Notes: generated by a model from the sequence alone, not told the origin. 64,000 bases of DNA from Actinoplanes auranticolor (GCF_018332655.1 NZ_BOQL01000036.1:1-64000), one strand, 5' to 3'. Shown: positions 8,013 through 17,287, counted from the stretch's first letter. A program made the numbers and translations.

Positions 8013-9427
8013 GGAACCGGTACGGGCCTTTCGACGGGGGCGGCGGTGGCCCGCGCGCGGCGGCCGGTGGTGGCCAGCCCCAACGCGAGGACGGCCAGTC
8101 CGCAGCCGAACAGGATCCACCAGCCGGTGCGGCTGGCCTGGGCGAAGTGCTGCGCGGCCGGGCCGCTGAGACCGGACACCACCGCGGCGCCGACCACCGC
8201 CACCCCGAGGGCGGCGCCGACCTGACGGCTGGTCGAGGCGATCGCCGCGGCGACGCCCGCCTGGGCGCGCGGCATGCCGGAGACCGCCGTGTTGGTGATC
8301 GGGGCGTTCACCATGCCGAAGCCGAAACCGAACATCGCGTACGCGGTGAACAGCAGCCAGACCGGGGTGTCCGCGGTCAGCCGGGTCAGCGGCAGCATCG
8401 CCAGCGCGATCGCCGAGCCGGCCAGGATCAGTGGCAGTCGGGGCCCGCGGGCGCCGACGATGCGGCCCGACAGCGGTGCGATCACCGCGGTGAGAGCGGC
8501 CATCGGCAACGTGTACAGGCCCGCGTGCAGCGCCGACAGGTCCCGCACCTCCTGCAGGTACAGCGAGTTGAGGAACAGGAAGCCGCCGAGCGCGCCGAAG
8601 GCGCAGACCGCGATGACCGTCGCGCCGGAGAACGGCACACTGCGGAAGAACCGCGGATCCAGCAACGGCTCGGCGCGGCGCGCCTCGTACGCCGGCAGCG
8701 AGACCAGCGCCACGGCCCCCAGCACGAAGCACCCCACGATCAGGGGCGAGCCCCAGCCCAGGTTCGGGCCCTCGATGATGCCGAAGGTGACCGAGGCCAG
8801 CACGAGCAGCACGAGCACCTGACCCACCGGGTCGACGCGGCGCGGGTGCTCGGCCCGCGACTCGGGGACGTACAGCGCGGCCAGCACGATCGCGGCCACC
8901 CCGACCGGCACGTTGATCCAGAAGATCGACCGCCAGCCCAGCCCGGCGACCAGCACGCCGCCCAGCACCGGCCCCAGCGCCATGCTCAGCCCGACCACCC
9001 CGCCCCAGACGCCGATCGCCCGGGCCCGCTCGCGGGGCTCGGTGAACGTGTTCGTGATGATCGACATGGCGACCGGGTTCAGCATGGAGCCGCCCACCGC
9101 CTGCACCGTCCGGAACACGATGAGCCAGCCCAGCCCTGGCGCCACGCTGCACAGCAGCGATCCCACGGTGAACAGGGCCAGCCCGGTCTGGAAGGTGCGC
9201 CGCCGGCCCACCCGGTCGGCGGTCGAGCCGGACAGGATCAGCAGGCTCGCCAGCACCAGCGTGTACGCGTCCAGCACCCACTGCAGCGAGGAGACCGAAG
9301 CGTCCAGATCGGCCCGTAGCGAGGGCAGGGCGATGTTCACGATCGTGACGTCCAGCCCGACGATGAACAGGCTCAGGCAGCAGATCGCCAGGACCAGCTG
9401 GCGGCGGCGGTGACTGAGCTCGGGCAT
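8009..9427 (-). CDS. MFS drug/solute exporter (DHA2-like)
   Basis: 472 residues with about 12-14 hydrophobic helices. LDVTIVNIALPSLRADL in helix 1 and SGSTADRVGRRRTF (motif A) are diagnostic of the DHA2 multidrug/H+ antiporter group; ALGPVLGGVLVAGLGWRSIF is motif C. It sits in the cytoplasmic membrane. ATG 9427 follows AAAGGA. It is the first gene of the operon and is transcribed divergently from a TetR regulator at 9527, the classic arrangement of a repressor controlling an efflux pump. Confidence 0.85.
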   Translation of the reverse strand: MPELSHRRRQLVLAICCLSLFIVGLDVTIVNIALPSLRADLDASVSSLQWVLDAYTLVLASLLILSGSTADRVGRRRTFQTGLALFTVGSLLCSVAPGLGWLIVFRTVQAVGGSMLNPVAMSIITNTFTEPRERARAIGVWGGVVGLSMALGPVLGGVLVAGLGWRSIFWINVPVGVAAIVLAALYVPESRAEHPRRVDPVGQVLVLLVLASVTFGIIEGPNLGWGSPLIVGCFVLGAVALVSLPAYEARRAEPLLDPRFFRSVPFSGATVIAVCAFGALGGFLFLNSLYLQEVRDLSALHAGLYTLPMAALTAVIAPLSGRIVGARGPRLPLILAGSAIALAMLPLTRLTADTPVWLLFTAYAMFGFGFGMVNAPITNTAVSGMPRAQAGVAAAIASTSRQVGAALGVAVVGAAVVSGLSGPAAQHFAQASRTGWWILFGCGLAVLALGLATTGRRARATAAPVERPVPVP

Positions 9428-9526
9428 CGGGTCCTTTGTACCCCTCGGCCGGGCCGGGTCCGGTGAACCCGGCGGGGCGACGTGACACACTTCATCCGGC
9501 TGTGCGGCGTACGGGTCGGAGGGACC

Positions 9527-10240
9527 ATGCGAAACAGCGAGACAGGACTCGACCAGGGGCGCATCGTGCAGGCGGCGGTGCGGTTCATCGACGAGCGCGG
9601 CCTGCGGGAGCTGACCATGCGCCGCCTCGGGGCCTACCTCGGGGTCGAGGGCATGGCGCTGTACCGCTACCTGCCCGGCCGGGAGGCGTTGCTGGACGCG
9701 GTGGTCGAGTCCGTCGTGGACGAGCTGTACGGCGACCCGGACCTCGGCCTGGAGGCGCCGGGCAGCTGGGTCGACTATCTGCAGCGGCTGGCCCACGGGC
9801 TGCGGCGGATCGCGCTGGCCCACCCCGAGGTGTTCCCGCTCGTGGCCACCCGGCCGCCGGCCGCGCCCTGGGTCCGGCCCCCGCTGCGCAGCCTGCGCGG
9901 GATCGAGTCGCTGCTGCAGGTCATGACCTCGGCCGGGTTCTCCGACGAGGACGCCGCCGCGGTGTACCGGGCGTTCAGCAGTTTCCTGCTGGGCCATCTG
10001 CTGCTCGAGGTCTCCGCGCTCGGCGTCGAGACCGGCCCGGTGGAGGAGCCGGAGGTGGCGCCGGTGCACGACCTGAACGCGTACCCGGTGCTGCGGCGCC
10101 TCGAGGCGCACCTGTCGCAGGACCACTCGGCCGGGGACTTCGAGGAGGCCCTCGAGACGCTGCTCGACCGCATTGCGCTGATGCAGCCGGCCCGCCCGCG
10201 AGGGCGGGGCCGGACAGTACCCCGTAATGGCGATCAATAA
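9527..10240 (+). CDS. TetR-family repressor, likely controls the divergent exporter operon
   Basis: 237 residues. N-terminal helix-turn-helix: IVQAAVRFIDERGLRELTMR followed by LGVEGMALYRYLPGREALLD, which resembles the TetR class proper. The C-terminal ligand domain contains LAHPEVFPLV and FLLGHLLLE as in TetR_C proteins. ATG 9527 follows GGAGGGA. The 99-nt gap to the divergent MFS gene probably contains the operator, but I could not identify a convincing dyad. Confidence 0.85.
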   Translation: MRNSETGLDQGRIVQAAVRFIDERGLRELTMRRLGAYLGVEGMALYRYLPGREALLDAVVESVVDELYGDPDLGLEAPGSWVDYLQRLAHGLRRIALAHPEVFPLVATRPPAAPWVRPPLRSLRGIESLLQVMTSAGFSDEDAAAVYRAFSSFLLGHLLLEVSALGVETGPVEEPEVAPVHDLNAYPVLRRLEAHLSQDHSAGDFEEALETLLDRIALMQPARPRGRGRTVPRNGDQ

Positions 10241-10277
10241 CGTCCTGAGCGTCTCCTGAAAGAATGAGAGATCGCCT

Positions 10278-10302
10278 GTTTATGCGGTAAACAACCGGGC
10301 AC
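10278..10302 (+). promoter_or_regulatory. SigB-like promoter with overlapping inverted repeat
   Basis: GTTT (10278-10281), 15 nt, GGGCAC (10297-10302) matches the general stress sigma (SigB/SigF/SigH group) pattern GTTT-N14/16-GGGNAN. The perfect dyad GTTTA-tgcgg-TAAAC (10278-10292) overlaps it. About 90 nt upstream of the gene at 10391. Confidence 0.55.
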
Positions 10303-10390
10303 TTTTGCCAGCGTAAGGATGTCGGACCGCGGCGCTGAGCAGCGGCTTCGATGATCGATCCCCCGCAGGCATCTCCCCCCGGAGCCGGTC

Positions 10391-11068
10391 ATGAATGATC
10401 CCCGAAATGCGCGCGACGACGTCGGCGCGACGCGGTATTCCCGCGACGAGTCCACCGACCAGGCGGGCGCGTCGGGCGACACCGGAGCCACCGCGGTCAC
10501 CAGTGACCGCCACGCCGTGCTCCAGCGCGAGAAGGAGCGTTACGGCGGCATCAAGTGGGGCTCGGCGTTCTTCGGCTGGCTCACCGCCACCGGAACGGCC
10601 ATCCTGCTCACCGCACTGCTGGCCGCGGCCGGCACCGCGGTGGGCGTGGCCAACGACACGGACGCCGGTGAGGCGGCCGGCCGGGCGGCGGACAACGCCG
10701 GCACGGTCGGCATCGTCGGCGGCATCGCGCTGCTGGTGGTGCTGTTGATCGCCTACTACTGCGGCGGCTACGTCGCGGGCCGGATGGCCCGCCTCAGCGG
10801 CGCCAAGCAGGGGATCGGCGTCTGGGTCTGGTCCATCGTGATCGCCGTGGTGGTCGCGGTGGCCGGGGCCCTGGCCGGCGCCGAGTTCGACATCCTGGCC
10901 CGGCTGGGCGGCTTCCCGCGCCTGCCGATCAACGAGGGCGAGGTCACCACCGGCGGCATCATCGCCATCGTGGTGGCCGTCGTGGCGGCCCTCGCCGGCG
11001 CGATCCTCGGCGGCCTCGCCGGCATGCGGTACCACCGCAAGGTCGACAAGGCGGGCCTCGGGGTCTGA
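10391..11068 (+). CDS. Four-helix membrane protein, stress-type
   Basis: 225 residues. A polar N-terminus of about 50 residues is followed by helices near residues 60-85 (FFGWLTATGTAILLTALLAA), 108-128, 140-160 and 185-210. The loop GGYVAGRMARLSGAKQGIGVW resembles YrzE-like membrane proteins. No catalytic motif. The likely SigB-type promoter and the PRC-barrel stress gene 100 nt downstream suggest a role in envelope stress; that role is inferred from position only. Confidence 0.75.
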   Translation: MNDPRNARDDVGATRYSRDESTDQAGASGDTGATAVTSDRHAVLQREKERYGGIKWGSAFFGWLTATGTAILLTALLAAAGTAVGVANDTDAGEAAGRAADNAGTVGIVGGIALLVVLLIAYYCGGYVAGRMARLSGAKQGIGVWVWSIVIAVVVAVAGALAGAEFDILARLGGFPRLPINEGEVTTGGIIAIVVAVVAALAGAILGGLAGMRYHRKVDKAGLGV

Positions 11069-11168
11069 CCGCCCGCATCACCTGATACCGCACCACCACA
11101 CACCGCAGGACCGCACACCGGGGCCGGCCGGACGATCGGTCGTGCCCACCCACCGGAAAGGAACCAGC

Positions 11169-11999
11169 ATGCTCACCCAGAACGACACCCAGAAGCTCAT
11201 CGGCTCCGACGTCTACGAGACCGACGGCACCAAGATCGGGTCGGCCGCGGACGTCTACCTCGACGCGCAGACCGGCGACCCGGAGTGGGTCTCGGTGAAG
11301 ACCGGCCTGTTCGGTACCAAGCAGAGCTTCGTGCCGCTGGAGCGGGCCAGCCTCGAGGGCGACCGCATCATCGTCGCGTTCAGCAAGGACCAGGTGAAGG
11401 ACGCCCCGCGGATCGACCCCGACGGCCGGCTCAGCCCGGCCGAGGAGGACGAGCTCTACCGCTACTACGGCCTCTCGTCGACCGGCGGCAACCTCGACCG
11501 TGACGGTGACGGCTACACCGACACGACCACCACCACGACGCGGACGAACACGACGGGCACGACGGGCACCGCGTACGACAGCAGCGACGACCGTGGTGAC
11601 ACGTCCGGCCGCGACACCGACGACGCGATGACCCGCTCCGAGGAGCGCCTGGTCGCCGACACCCGTACCGAGGAGGCCGGCCGGGCCCGGCTGCGCAAGT
11701 ACGTCGTGACCGAGCAGGAGCAGGTCACCGTGCCGGTCAGCCGCGAGGAGGTACGCCTGGAGCGCGAGCCGATCACGGACGCCAACCGTGGTGCGGCCCT
11801 CGACGGCCCGGCCATCTCCGAGGAGGAGCACGAGGTCACGCTGCACGCCGAGCGCCCGGTGGTCGACACCGAGGCCGTGCCGGTGGAGCGGGTGCGCCTC
11901 GGCAAGGAGACCGTCACCGACGAGGAGCGCGTCTCCGGTGAGGTCCGCAAGGAGCAGATCGAGTTCGACGACGAGACCAGCGGCCGCAACCGCCGCTGA
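11169..11999 (+). CDS. PRC-barrel and DUF2382 domain protein
   Basis: 276 residues from ATG 11169, preceded by GGAAAGGA. Residues about 1-75 form a PRC-barrel (GSDVYETDGTKIGSAADVYL, WVSVKTGLFG). The linker is acidic and Thr-rich (TTTTTTRTNTTGTTGT). Residues about 160-270 form a DUF2382 domain with the EEVRLEREPI and AERPVVDTEAVPVERVRLGK repeats. Such proteins are soluble stress-associated factors in actinobacteria and cyanobacteria with no known enzyme activity. A 12-bp hairpin follows the stop. Confidence 0.9.
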   Translation: MLTQNDTQKLIGSDVYETDGTKIGSAADVYLDAQTGDPEWVSVKTGLFGTKQSFVPLERASLEGDRIIVAFSKDQVKDAPRIDPDGRLSPAEEDELYRYYGLSSTGGNLDRDGDGYTDTTTTTTRTNTTGTTGTAYDSSDDRGDTSGRDTDDAMTRSEERLVADTRTEEAGRARLRKYVVTEQEQVTVPVSREEVRLEREPITDANRGAALDGPAISEEEHEVTLHAERPVVDTEAVPVERVRLGKETVTDEERVSGEVRKEQIEFDDETSGRNRR

Positions 12000-12010
12000 T
12001 CATTACCATC

Positions 12011-12046
12011 CGACACCCCCCGGGTCCTGGTATTCGGGGGGTGTCG
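12011..12046. terminator. Hairpin terminator
   Basis: Perfect 12-bp stem CGACACCCCCCG / CGGGGGGTGTCG, 12-nt loop, no T-tract; starts 12 nt after the DUF2382 stop codon. Confidence 0.7.
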
Positions 12047-12137
12047 TGGTGTGTCGTGCCCCGCACCGGATTCAGGGTTCGAGGCACGGCAGAGTGGGAA
12101 GCCTTGCGCGGAGCGTCCGCTGGTGGTGAGGAGAGAC

Positions 12138-14246
12138 ATGAAGATCTGGCCCGGCTCGCCGTACCCGCTGGGGGCCACGTACGACGGCGGGGGGACCAAC
12201 TTCGCACTCTTCTCCGAGATCGCCGACCGGGTCGAGCTGTGCCTGTTCGACGACGACGGCACCGAGACCCGCGTCGACCTGCCGGAGCGCGAGGCCCTGG
12301 TGTGGCACGGCTACCTGCCGCGGGTCGTGCCCGGTCAGCGGTACGGCTACCGCGTGCACGGCCCGTACGACCCGGCCACCGGGCGGCGCTGCAACCCGTC
12401 GAAGCTGCTGCTCGACCCGTACGCCAAGGCGATCGACGGGCACCACGAGTGGAACAACGCGCTGTTCTCCTACAACTTCGGCAACCCGGGCGAGGTCAAC
12501 TACGAGGACTCGGCGCCGTACGCGATGCGCTCGGTGGTGATCAACCCGTTCTTCGACTGGGCCAACGACCGGCCGCTGAAGATCCCGTTCCACCAGACGG
12601 TGATCTACGAGGCGCACGTCAAGGGCATGACCCAGGGCCACCCGGGCATCCCGGAGGACGTCCGCGGCACGTACTCCGGCCTGGCCCACCCGACGATGAT
12701 CAAGCACTTCAAGGAGCTCGGGGTCACCGCCGTCGAGCTGATGCCGGTGCACCAGTTCGTGCACGACAGCACCCTGGTCGACCGCGGGCTGCGCAACTAC
12801 TGGGGTTACAACACCATCGGCTTCTTCGCCCCGCACAACGACTACGCCTCGTTCGGCGGGCACGGCGGTCAGGTGCAGGAGTTCAAGTCCATGGTCAAGG
12901 CCCTGCACGCGGCCGGCATCGAGGTCATCCTGGACGTGGTCTACAACCACACCGCCGAGGGCAACCACCTCGGGCCGACCCTGTCGTTCCGCGGTATCGA
13001 CAATCCGGCGTACTACCGGCTGGTCGACGACGACAAGCAGTACTACTACGACACCACGGGCACCGGTAACAGCCTCAACGTGCGCCACCACGAGTCGTTG
13101 CGGCTCATCATGGACTCGCTGCGCTACTGGGTGACCGACATGCACGTCGACGGCTTCCGCTTCGACCTGGCCTCCGCCCTGGCCCGCGAGTTCCACGAGG
13201 TGAACCGGCTGGCCGCGTTCTTCGACCTGGTCAACCAGGACCCGATCGTCAGCCAGGTCAAGCTCATCGCCGAGCCGTGGGACGTCGGCGACGGCGGCTA
13301 CCAGGTCGGCGGCTTCCCGCCCCTGTGGACGGAGTGGAACGGCAAGTACCGCGACACCGTCCGCGACTTCTGGCGCGGCGAGCCGGGCAGCCTCGGCGAG
13401 TTCGCCTCCCGCTTCACCGGCTCGTCCGACCTGTACGAGATCGACGGCCGGCGCCCGATCGCGTCCATCAACTTCGTCACCGCGCACGACGGCTTCACCC
13501 TCAACGACCTGGTGTCCTACAACGAGAAGCACAACGAGGCCAACGGCGAGGACAACCGCGACGGCGAGAGCCACAACCGCTCGTGGAACTGCGGTGTCGA
13601 AGGCCCCACCGAGGACGCCGAGGTGGTCAAGCTGCGGGAACGCCAGAAGCGCAACTTCCTCACCACGCTGGTGCTGTCGCAGGGCGTGCCGATGATCGCC
13701 CACGGCGACGAGCTGGGCCGCACCCAGCACGGCAACAACAACGTCTACGCCCAGGACAGCGAGCTGAGCTGGGTCGACTGGGAAGACGCCCGGATGCACG
13801 ACGTGCAGACCCGCTTCACCGCGTCGCTGACCAAGCTGCGCGCGGACCACCCGATCTTCCGGCGCCGCCGCTTCTTCACCGGCGAACCGGCCGGCGACGC
13901 CAAGGTGCCCGACATCGCCTGGCTGCGCCGCGACGGCGAGCCGATGACCGAGCAGGACTGGAACACCCGCTCCGGGATGACGATGACCGTGTTCCTCAAC
14001 GGCCACGGCATCCCCGAGCGCGGCGCGCTGGGTGAGGAGATCATCGACGACTCGTTCCTGGTGCTGTTCAACCCGCTCGCCGACGGGGTGACGTTCACGC
14101 TGCCGCCGCGCTCGTTCGGCCGCACCTGGGAGGCCGTGGTCGACACGGCCGACCCGCTGCTGGCCGCCCGGCGCCGCACGACCAAGGCCGGCGGGCAGCG
14201 CGACGTCGAGGGCCACACCATGGTCGTGCTGCGCTGCCGGTACTGA
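12138..14246 (+). CDS. glgX: Glycogen debranching enzyme GlgX
   Basis: 702 residues, the usual length. An N-terminal CBM48 (YPLGATYDGGGTNFALFSEI) precedes the GH13 barrel: NYWGYNTIGFFAPH, VILDVVYNHTAEG, DGFRFDLA (nucleophile Asp), LIAEPWDVG (acid/base Glu) and INFVTAHDGFTLNDLVSY (third acidic residue). It hydrolyses alpha-1,6 branches of limit dextrin in glycogen or trehalose metabolism in the cytoplasm. ATG 12138 follows GAGGAGAG. A weak SigB-like pair, GTTC (12077) and GGGAAG (12096) 15 nt apart, lies upstream. No other glg genes are nearby. Confidence 0.95.
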   Translation: MKIWPGSPYPLGATYDGGGTNFALFSEIADRVELCLFDDDGTETRVDLPEREALVWHGYLPRVVPGQRYGYRVHGPYDPATGRRCNPSKLLLDPYAKAIDGHHEWNNALFSYNFGNPGEVNYEDSAPYAMRSVVINPFFDWANDRPLKIPFHQTVIYEAHVKGMTQGHPGIPEDVRGTYSGLAHPTMIKHFKELGVTAVELMPVHQFVHDSTLVDRGLRNYWGYNTIGFFAPHNDYASFGGHGGQVQEFKSMVKALHAAGIEVILDVVYNHTAEGNHLGPTLSFRGIDNPAYYRLVDDDKQYYYDTTGTGNSLNVRHHESLRLIMDSLRYWVTDMHVDGFRFDLASALAREFHEVNRLAAFFDLVNQDPIVSQVKLIAEPWDVGDGGYQVGGFPPLWTEWNGKYRDTVRDFWRGEPGSLGEFASRFTGSSDLYEIDGRRPIASINFVTAHDGFTLNDLVSYNEKHNEANGEDNRDGESHNRSWNCGVEGPTEDAEVVKLRERQKRNFLTTLVLSQGVPMIAHGDELGRTQHGNNNVYAQDSELSWVDWEDARMHDVQTRFTASLTKLRADHPIFRRRRFFTGEPAGDAKVPDIAWLRRDGEPMTEQDWNTRSGMTMTVFLNGHGIPERGALGEEIIDDSFLVLFNPLADGVTFTLPPRSFGRTWEAVVDTADPLLAARRRTTKAGGQRDVEGHTMVVLRCRY

Positions 14247-14278
14247 AACCCGCTTGCCCGGTGCGGCAGGCTGGCACC

Positions 14279-15349
14279 GTGACCGGGATCGCGCTGAGCC
14301 ACCGCTTCTACGACCAGGCCGTCCGCCCTCTGCTGGGCGGACGGCCGCACGCCGCGGCCCTGCTCGGCGAGGGCTCCGAGGTCCTCGGCCTGGACGACAC
14401 GGTCTCCACCGACCACGACTTCGGCCCCCGCGTGCAGGTCTTCCTGCCCGACGGTGCGGCACCGCCGTCGTTCGCCGCGCTGCCGGACACCTTCGAGGGC
14501 CACCCCACGGTCTTCGCCACCACGGACCGCAACGACGGCGAGCCGGGCCACCAGGTCGAGGTGACGAGCGCCGCCGCCTTCTTCACCCGCCGGCTCGGCG
14601 TCGACCCGGCCGGTGGCCTGGCCCTGGCCGACTGGCTGCTGACCCCGACGCAGACCCTCGCGACGCTGACCGCCGGTGCGGTGTTCCATGACCCGGACGG
14701 CGAACTGACCCGCCGCCGCGAGGCCCTGCGCTGGTATCCGGCTGACGTGTGGCGCTACGCCCTGGCGGCCGGCTGGCTGCGTGTCGCCCAGGAGGAAGCC
14801 TTCGTGGGCCGGGCCGGGGCCGTCGGTGACGACCTGGGCTCCCGGCTGGTCGCCGCCCGGCTGGCCCGCGAGCTGGTGCGGCTGGCGTTCCTGATCGAGC
14901 GCCGCTGGGCGCCGTACCCGAAATGGCTCGGCAGCAGCTTCGCCCGCCTGGACCTCGCCGCGACGGCCGGCCCGGCGCTGGCCGCCGCGACCGCCGCGGC
15001 GCACTGGCGCGACCGCGAGGCCGCGCTGGTCGAGGCCGCGGGGGTGCTGGTCACCGCGACCAACAACCTCGGCCTGGCCGCACCGGTCGACCCGGCACCG
15101 CGGACGTACCACACCCGCGACATCCGGGTGCTGTCCGCCGACCGGCTCACCGTGGCGCTGGCCGCGGCCATCACCGACCCCGGGACCCGGGCGCTGGTCG
15201 ACCGGCTCGGCGGGCGCCAGGGCGGACCCATCGCGACGCTGCCCGGCACCATCGATCAGGTGACGGACTCCACCGAGATCCTCGGTGACCCGGCCCGCTG
15301 CCGGCGGGCAGGGCCGCTGCTCGGCCTCACCGGCGGCACCGCGCCCTAG
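14279..15349 (+). CDS. DUF4037 nucleotidyltransferase-fold protein
   Basis: 356 residues. GIALSHRFYDQAVRPLL at the N-terminus, SEVLGLDDTVSTDHDFGPRV and the later YPKWLGSSFARL and TNNLGL blocks are the conserved segments of DUF4037 proteins. The STDHDFG motif is a nucleotidyltransferase-like metal site; activity is unproven. GTG 14279 is chosen because CAGGCT ends 6 nt before it (leaderless) and the family N-terminus begins there; GTG 14261 is possible. Its TAG stop overlaps the stop of the convergent PEP-mutase-like gene by 3 nt. Confidence 0.75.
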   Translation: MTGIALSHRFYDQAVRPLLGGRPHAAALLGEGSEVLGLDDTVSTDHDFGPRVQVFLPDGAAPPSFAALPDTFEGHPTVFATTDRNDGEPGHQVEVTSAAAFFTRRLGVDPAGGLALADWLLTPTQTLATLTAGAVFHDPDGELTRRREALRWYPADVWRYALAAGWLRVAQEEAFVGRAGAVGDDLGSRLVAARLARELVRLAFLIERRWAPYPKWLGSSFARLDLAATAGPALAAATAAAHWRDREAALVEAAGVLVTATNNLGLAAPVDPAPRTYHTRDIRVLSADRLTVALAAAITDPGTRALVDRLGGRQGGPIATLPGTIDQVTDSTEILGDPARCRRAGPLLGLTGGTAP

Positions 15350-16143
15350 CGGGGCCCGAAAACCTTGTCGATCTCGTCGCCGGTCAGGCCGCGGGACCGG
15401 AACGTCGTGGTGCCGCTCTCCAGCAGCTCCCGGGCCGCGTCGCGCAGGCCGCCGTACGCCGCCCAGGTCAGCGCCCCACCGGTCGAGACCCGCCGGACGC
15501 CCAGCCCGGCCAGCTCGGCGACCGCCGGTGTGTCCGGCAGGGCCAGCACGTTGACCGGCGCCACGACCGACTCCACCAGCCGGGCGATGTCCGCCCCGGC
15601 GCGCAGGCCGGGCGCGTAGACGACGTCGGCACCCGCCTCGCGGTAGGCGCGCAGCCGGGTGATCGTGTCGTCCAGGTCGTCGTGGCCGTACAGGTGGTTC
15701 TCCGCGCGGGCCGTCAGCACGATGCCGTGCCGGGCGCAGGCCCGGGCGGCCGCCTCGACCCGCTCCGCGCCCGCCTCCAGGGTCTCCACCCGGTCGGCCG
15801 CCGGGTCGTAGTCCTCGATCGAGATGCCCGCCGCGCCGGCGCCGGCCAGCAGGTCCACCGTCTCGGCGATGCCGGCCGGGGTGTCCGCGTAGCAGCGCTC
15901 CGCGTCGACGTTCAGCGGGATCCGCACCGCCGCGGTGACCGCCGCGACGTGCGTGACCAGCTCATCCCGGGTGACCTGCTGGTCCAGCTTGCCCAGGGCG
16001 GCCGCCAGGCCCGACGACGTGGTCGCCAGCGCGGCGAAGCCCAGGCTCTCCAGCAGCCGGGCCGAGCCGGCGTCCCACGGATTCGGCAGCAGGAAGGTGC
16101 CGGATTCGTGCAGCGCCCGGAAACGATCGCGAAGATCCGTCAT
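15346..16143 (-). CDS. Isocitrate lyase / PEP mutase superfamily protein
   Basis: 265 residues. LLPNPWDAGSARLLESLGF, ATTSSGLAAALG, LNVDAERCYADT, GAAGISIEDYDP and LTARAENHLYG are the conserved blocks of the PEP mutase/oxaloacetate-hydrolase-like clade, a TIM barrel that makes or breaks C-C or C-P bonds next to a carboxylate. Substrate unknown; the common annotation as carboxyphosphonoenolpyruvate phosphonomutase is not supported by context here. The ATG lies 6 nt after TAGGCT (complement of 16150-16155), a leaderless start. Confidence 0.8.
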   Translation of the reverse strand: MTDLRDRFRALHESGTFLLPNPWDAGSARLLESLGFAALATTSSGLAAALGKLDQQVTRDELVTHVAAVTAAVRIPLNVDAERCYADTPAGIAETVDLLAGAGAAGISIEDYDPAADRVETLEAGAERVEAAARACARHGIVLTARAENHLYGHDDLDDTITRLRAYREAGADVVYAPGLRAGADIARLVESVVAPVNVLALPDTPAVAELAGLGVRRVSTGGALTWAAYGGLRDAARELLESGTTTFRSRGLTGDEIDKVFGPR

Positions 16144-16159
16144 GTGGTCAGCCTAGAGA

Positions 16160-16191
16160 CCGCGGCCCGGCCCCCCGGGGCCGGGCCGCGG
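16160..16191. repeat. Perfect 15-bp GC hairpin in a divergent promoter region
   Basis: Inverted repeat CCGCGGCCCGGCCCC / GGGGCCGGGCCGCGG separated by 2 nt. It lies between the divergent leaderless starts at 16143 and 16238, immediately upstream of the minus-strand -10, so it is not a simple terminator. Role unknown. Confidence 0.6.
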
Positions 16192-16237
16192 CGTCCGCGG
16201 AGCCGGCCGAAGGCGGCGCCGGGCGTAACCTGGGGGT

Positions 16238-17212
16238 GTGCAGTACACCGACTGGGGTGAGCGCGCGTCTCGCTGGTCCGGAATTCGCAGCGGGACAGTC
16301 GATGTGCACGGCACGAAGGTGCACTATCTGGTGACTGATCGGACGCGGACCCCGGAAGTGCCGGTTCACCTGCTCGTTCCCAATCCGGCCAACAGCGCCT
16401 CGAACTGGCTCGACGTACTCGGCGAACTGCGACCACACGCGTACGCCATGGCGGTGGACCTGCCCGGCACCATCGCCGGCCACACCGGACTGCCGAACCG
16501 GCGCGCGGCGGGCATCGAGACGAACGCGCTGTTCCTGCGCGATTTCGCTGACGTACTCCACCTGGATCGGGTCGTGCTGCACGGCTGGTCGGCGGGCGGG
16601 ATGGTCGCATTGCTGTTCGCCGACCAGGCACCCGAACGGGTCGCCGGGCTCGTGCTGGTGGCGCCGGCGCTTCCTCCCCCGGTGAGCGATGGTGAGGCAC
16701 GCCTCTGGCGGACCCTCGGCCCGGCCGGCCTGGCCGTCGTCGCACCGATCGCCCGTGCGCTGCTCCGCGTTTCGGGGCGGCGCCTGCTCGCTGCGCAGCT
16801 ACGGGTATTGAACGACCCCGCGTCGATCGCGGGCAGCAGCTGGAACGCGGGCGGTGACCTGACGAGAATGTCGCCGGAGATCGCGGATCTCATGCGGGAC
16901 GAGATGGCCGCTGTCGCGCCGGCCCGCTTGGCGAACGTGGTCACGGTGTACGCCTCACTGATGTCGCTGATGTTCGTCCGGCGGCGACGCGTGCTCGAGG
17001 CGATGCGCCGGGTCGCGTCGCCGACTCTCCTCGTCTGCGGCGATGAGGATCGTCTCACTCCGCGCGCGTCGATCGACGACTGGACGACACAGCGGCCCGA
17101 CTGGAACCTGACGGTCCTTCACCACGCGGGTCATGCGCCCCCGTTCGAAACCCCCGCCGCCTACGCTCGCACGGTCATCGACTGGTGTGGTCCACGGGTT
17201 CACGACGGGTAG
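16238..17212 (+). CDS. Alpha/beta hydrolase
   Basis: 324 residues. Nucleophile elbow LHGWSAGGM (about residue 118), acid in CGDEDRLTP and base in LHHAGHAPPFE complete the Ser-Asp-His triad of the Abhydrolase_1 family. No lid or signal peptide gives a substrate clue. GTG 16238 lies 6 nt after TAACCT (16226-16231), so a leaderless mRNA is likely. Codon use in the 5' half is slightly less GC-extreme than its neighbours. Confidence 0.85.
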   Translation: MQYTDWGERASRWSGIRSGTVDVHGTKVHYLVTDRTRTPEVPVHLLVPNPANSASNWLDVLGELRPHAYAMAVDLPGTIAGHTGLPNRRAAGIETNALFLRDFADVLHLDRVVLHGWSAGGMVALLFADQAPERVAGLVLVAPALPPPVSDGEARLWRTLGPAGLAVVAPIARALLRVSGRRLLAAQLRVLNDPASIAGSSWNAGGDLTRMSPEIADLMRDEMAAVAPARLANVVTVYASLMSLMFVRRRRVLEAMRRVASPTLLVCGDEDRLTPRASIDDWTTQRPDWNLTVLHHAGHAPPFETPAAYARTVIDWCGPRVHDG

Positions 17213-17252
17213 GAGCTACGCAGCACCGGTTCAGCAGCCTGCGGCAGGCACG

Positions 17253-17277
17253 GTTTGCGGGCGCACGGGCCGGGAAA
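17253..17277 (+). promoter_or_regulatory. SigB-like promoter
   Basis: GTTT (17253-17256), 15 nt, GGGAAA (17272-17277); the ChaB-like ATG follows 10 nt later, so the leader would be very short. Confidence 0.5.
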
Positions 17278-17287
17278 CCTGATCGGT

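Noticed and set aside
6954..9488. A single 844-codon frame joining the MFS region to the lyase
   Set aside because: The MFS part is out of frame gibberish there; the real MFS protein is encoded in another frame and overlaps the lyase by 4 nt.
12072..14462. A 796-codon open frame antisense to glgX
   Set aside because: Composition is Val/Arg/Gly-rich with no domain pattern; it arises from GC-biased third positions of glgX, which has all GH13 motifs.
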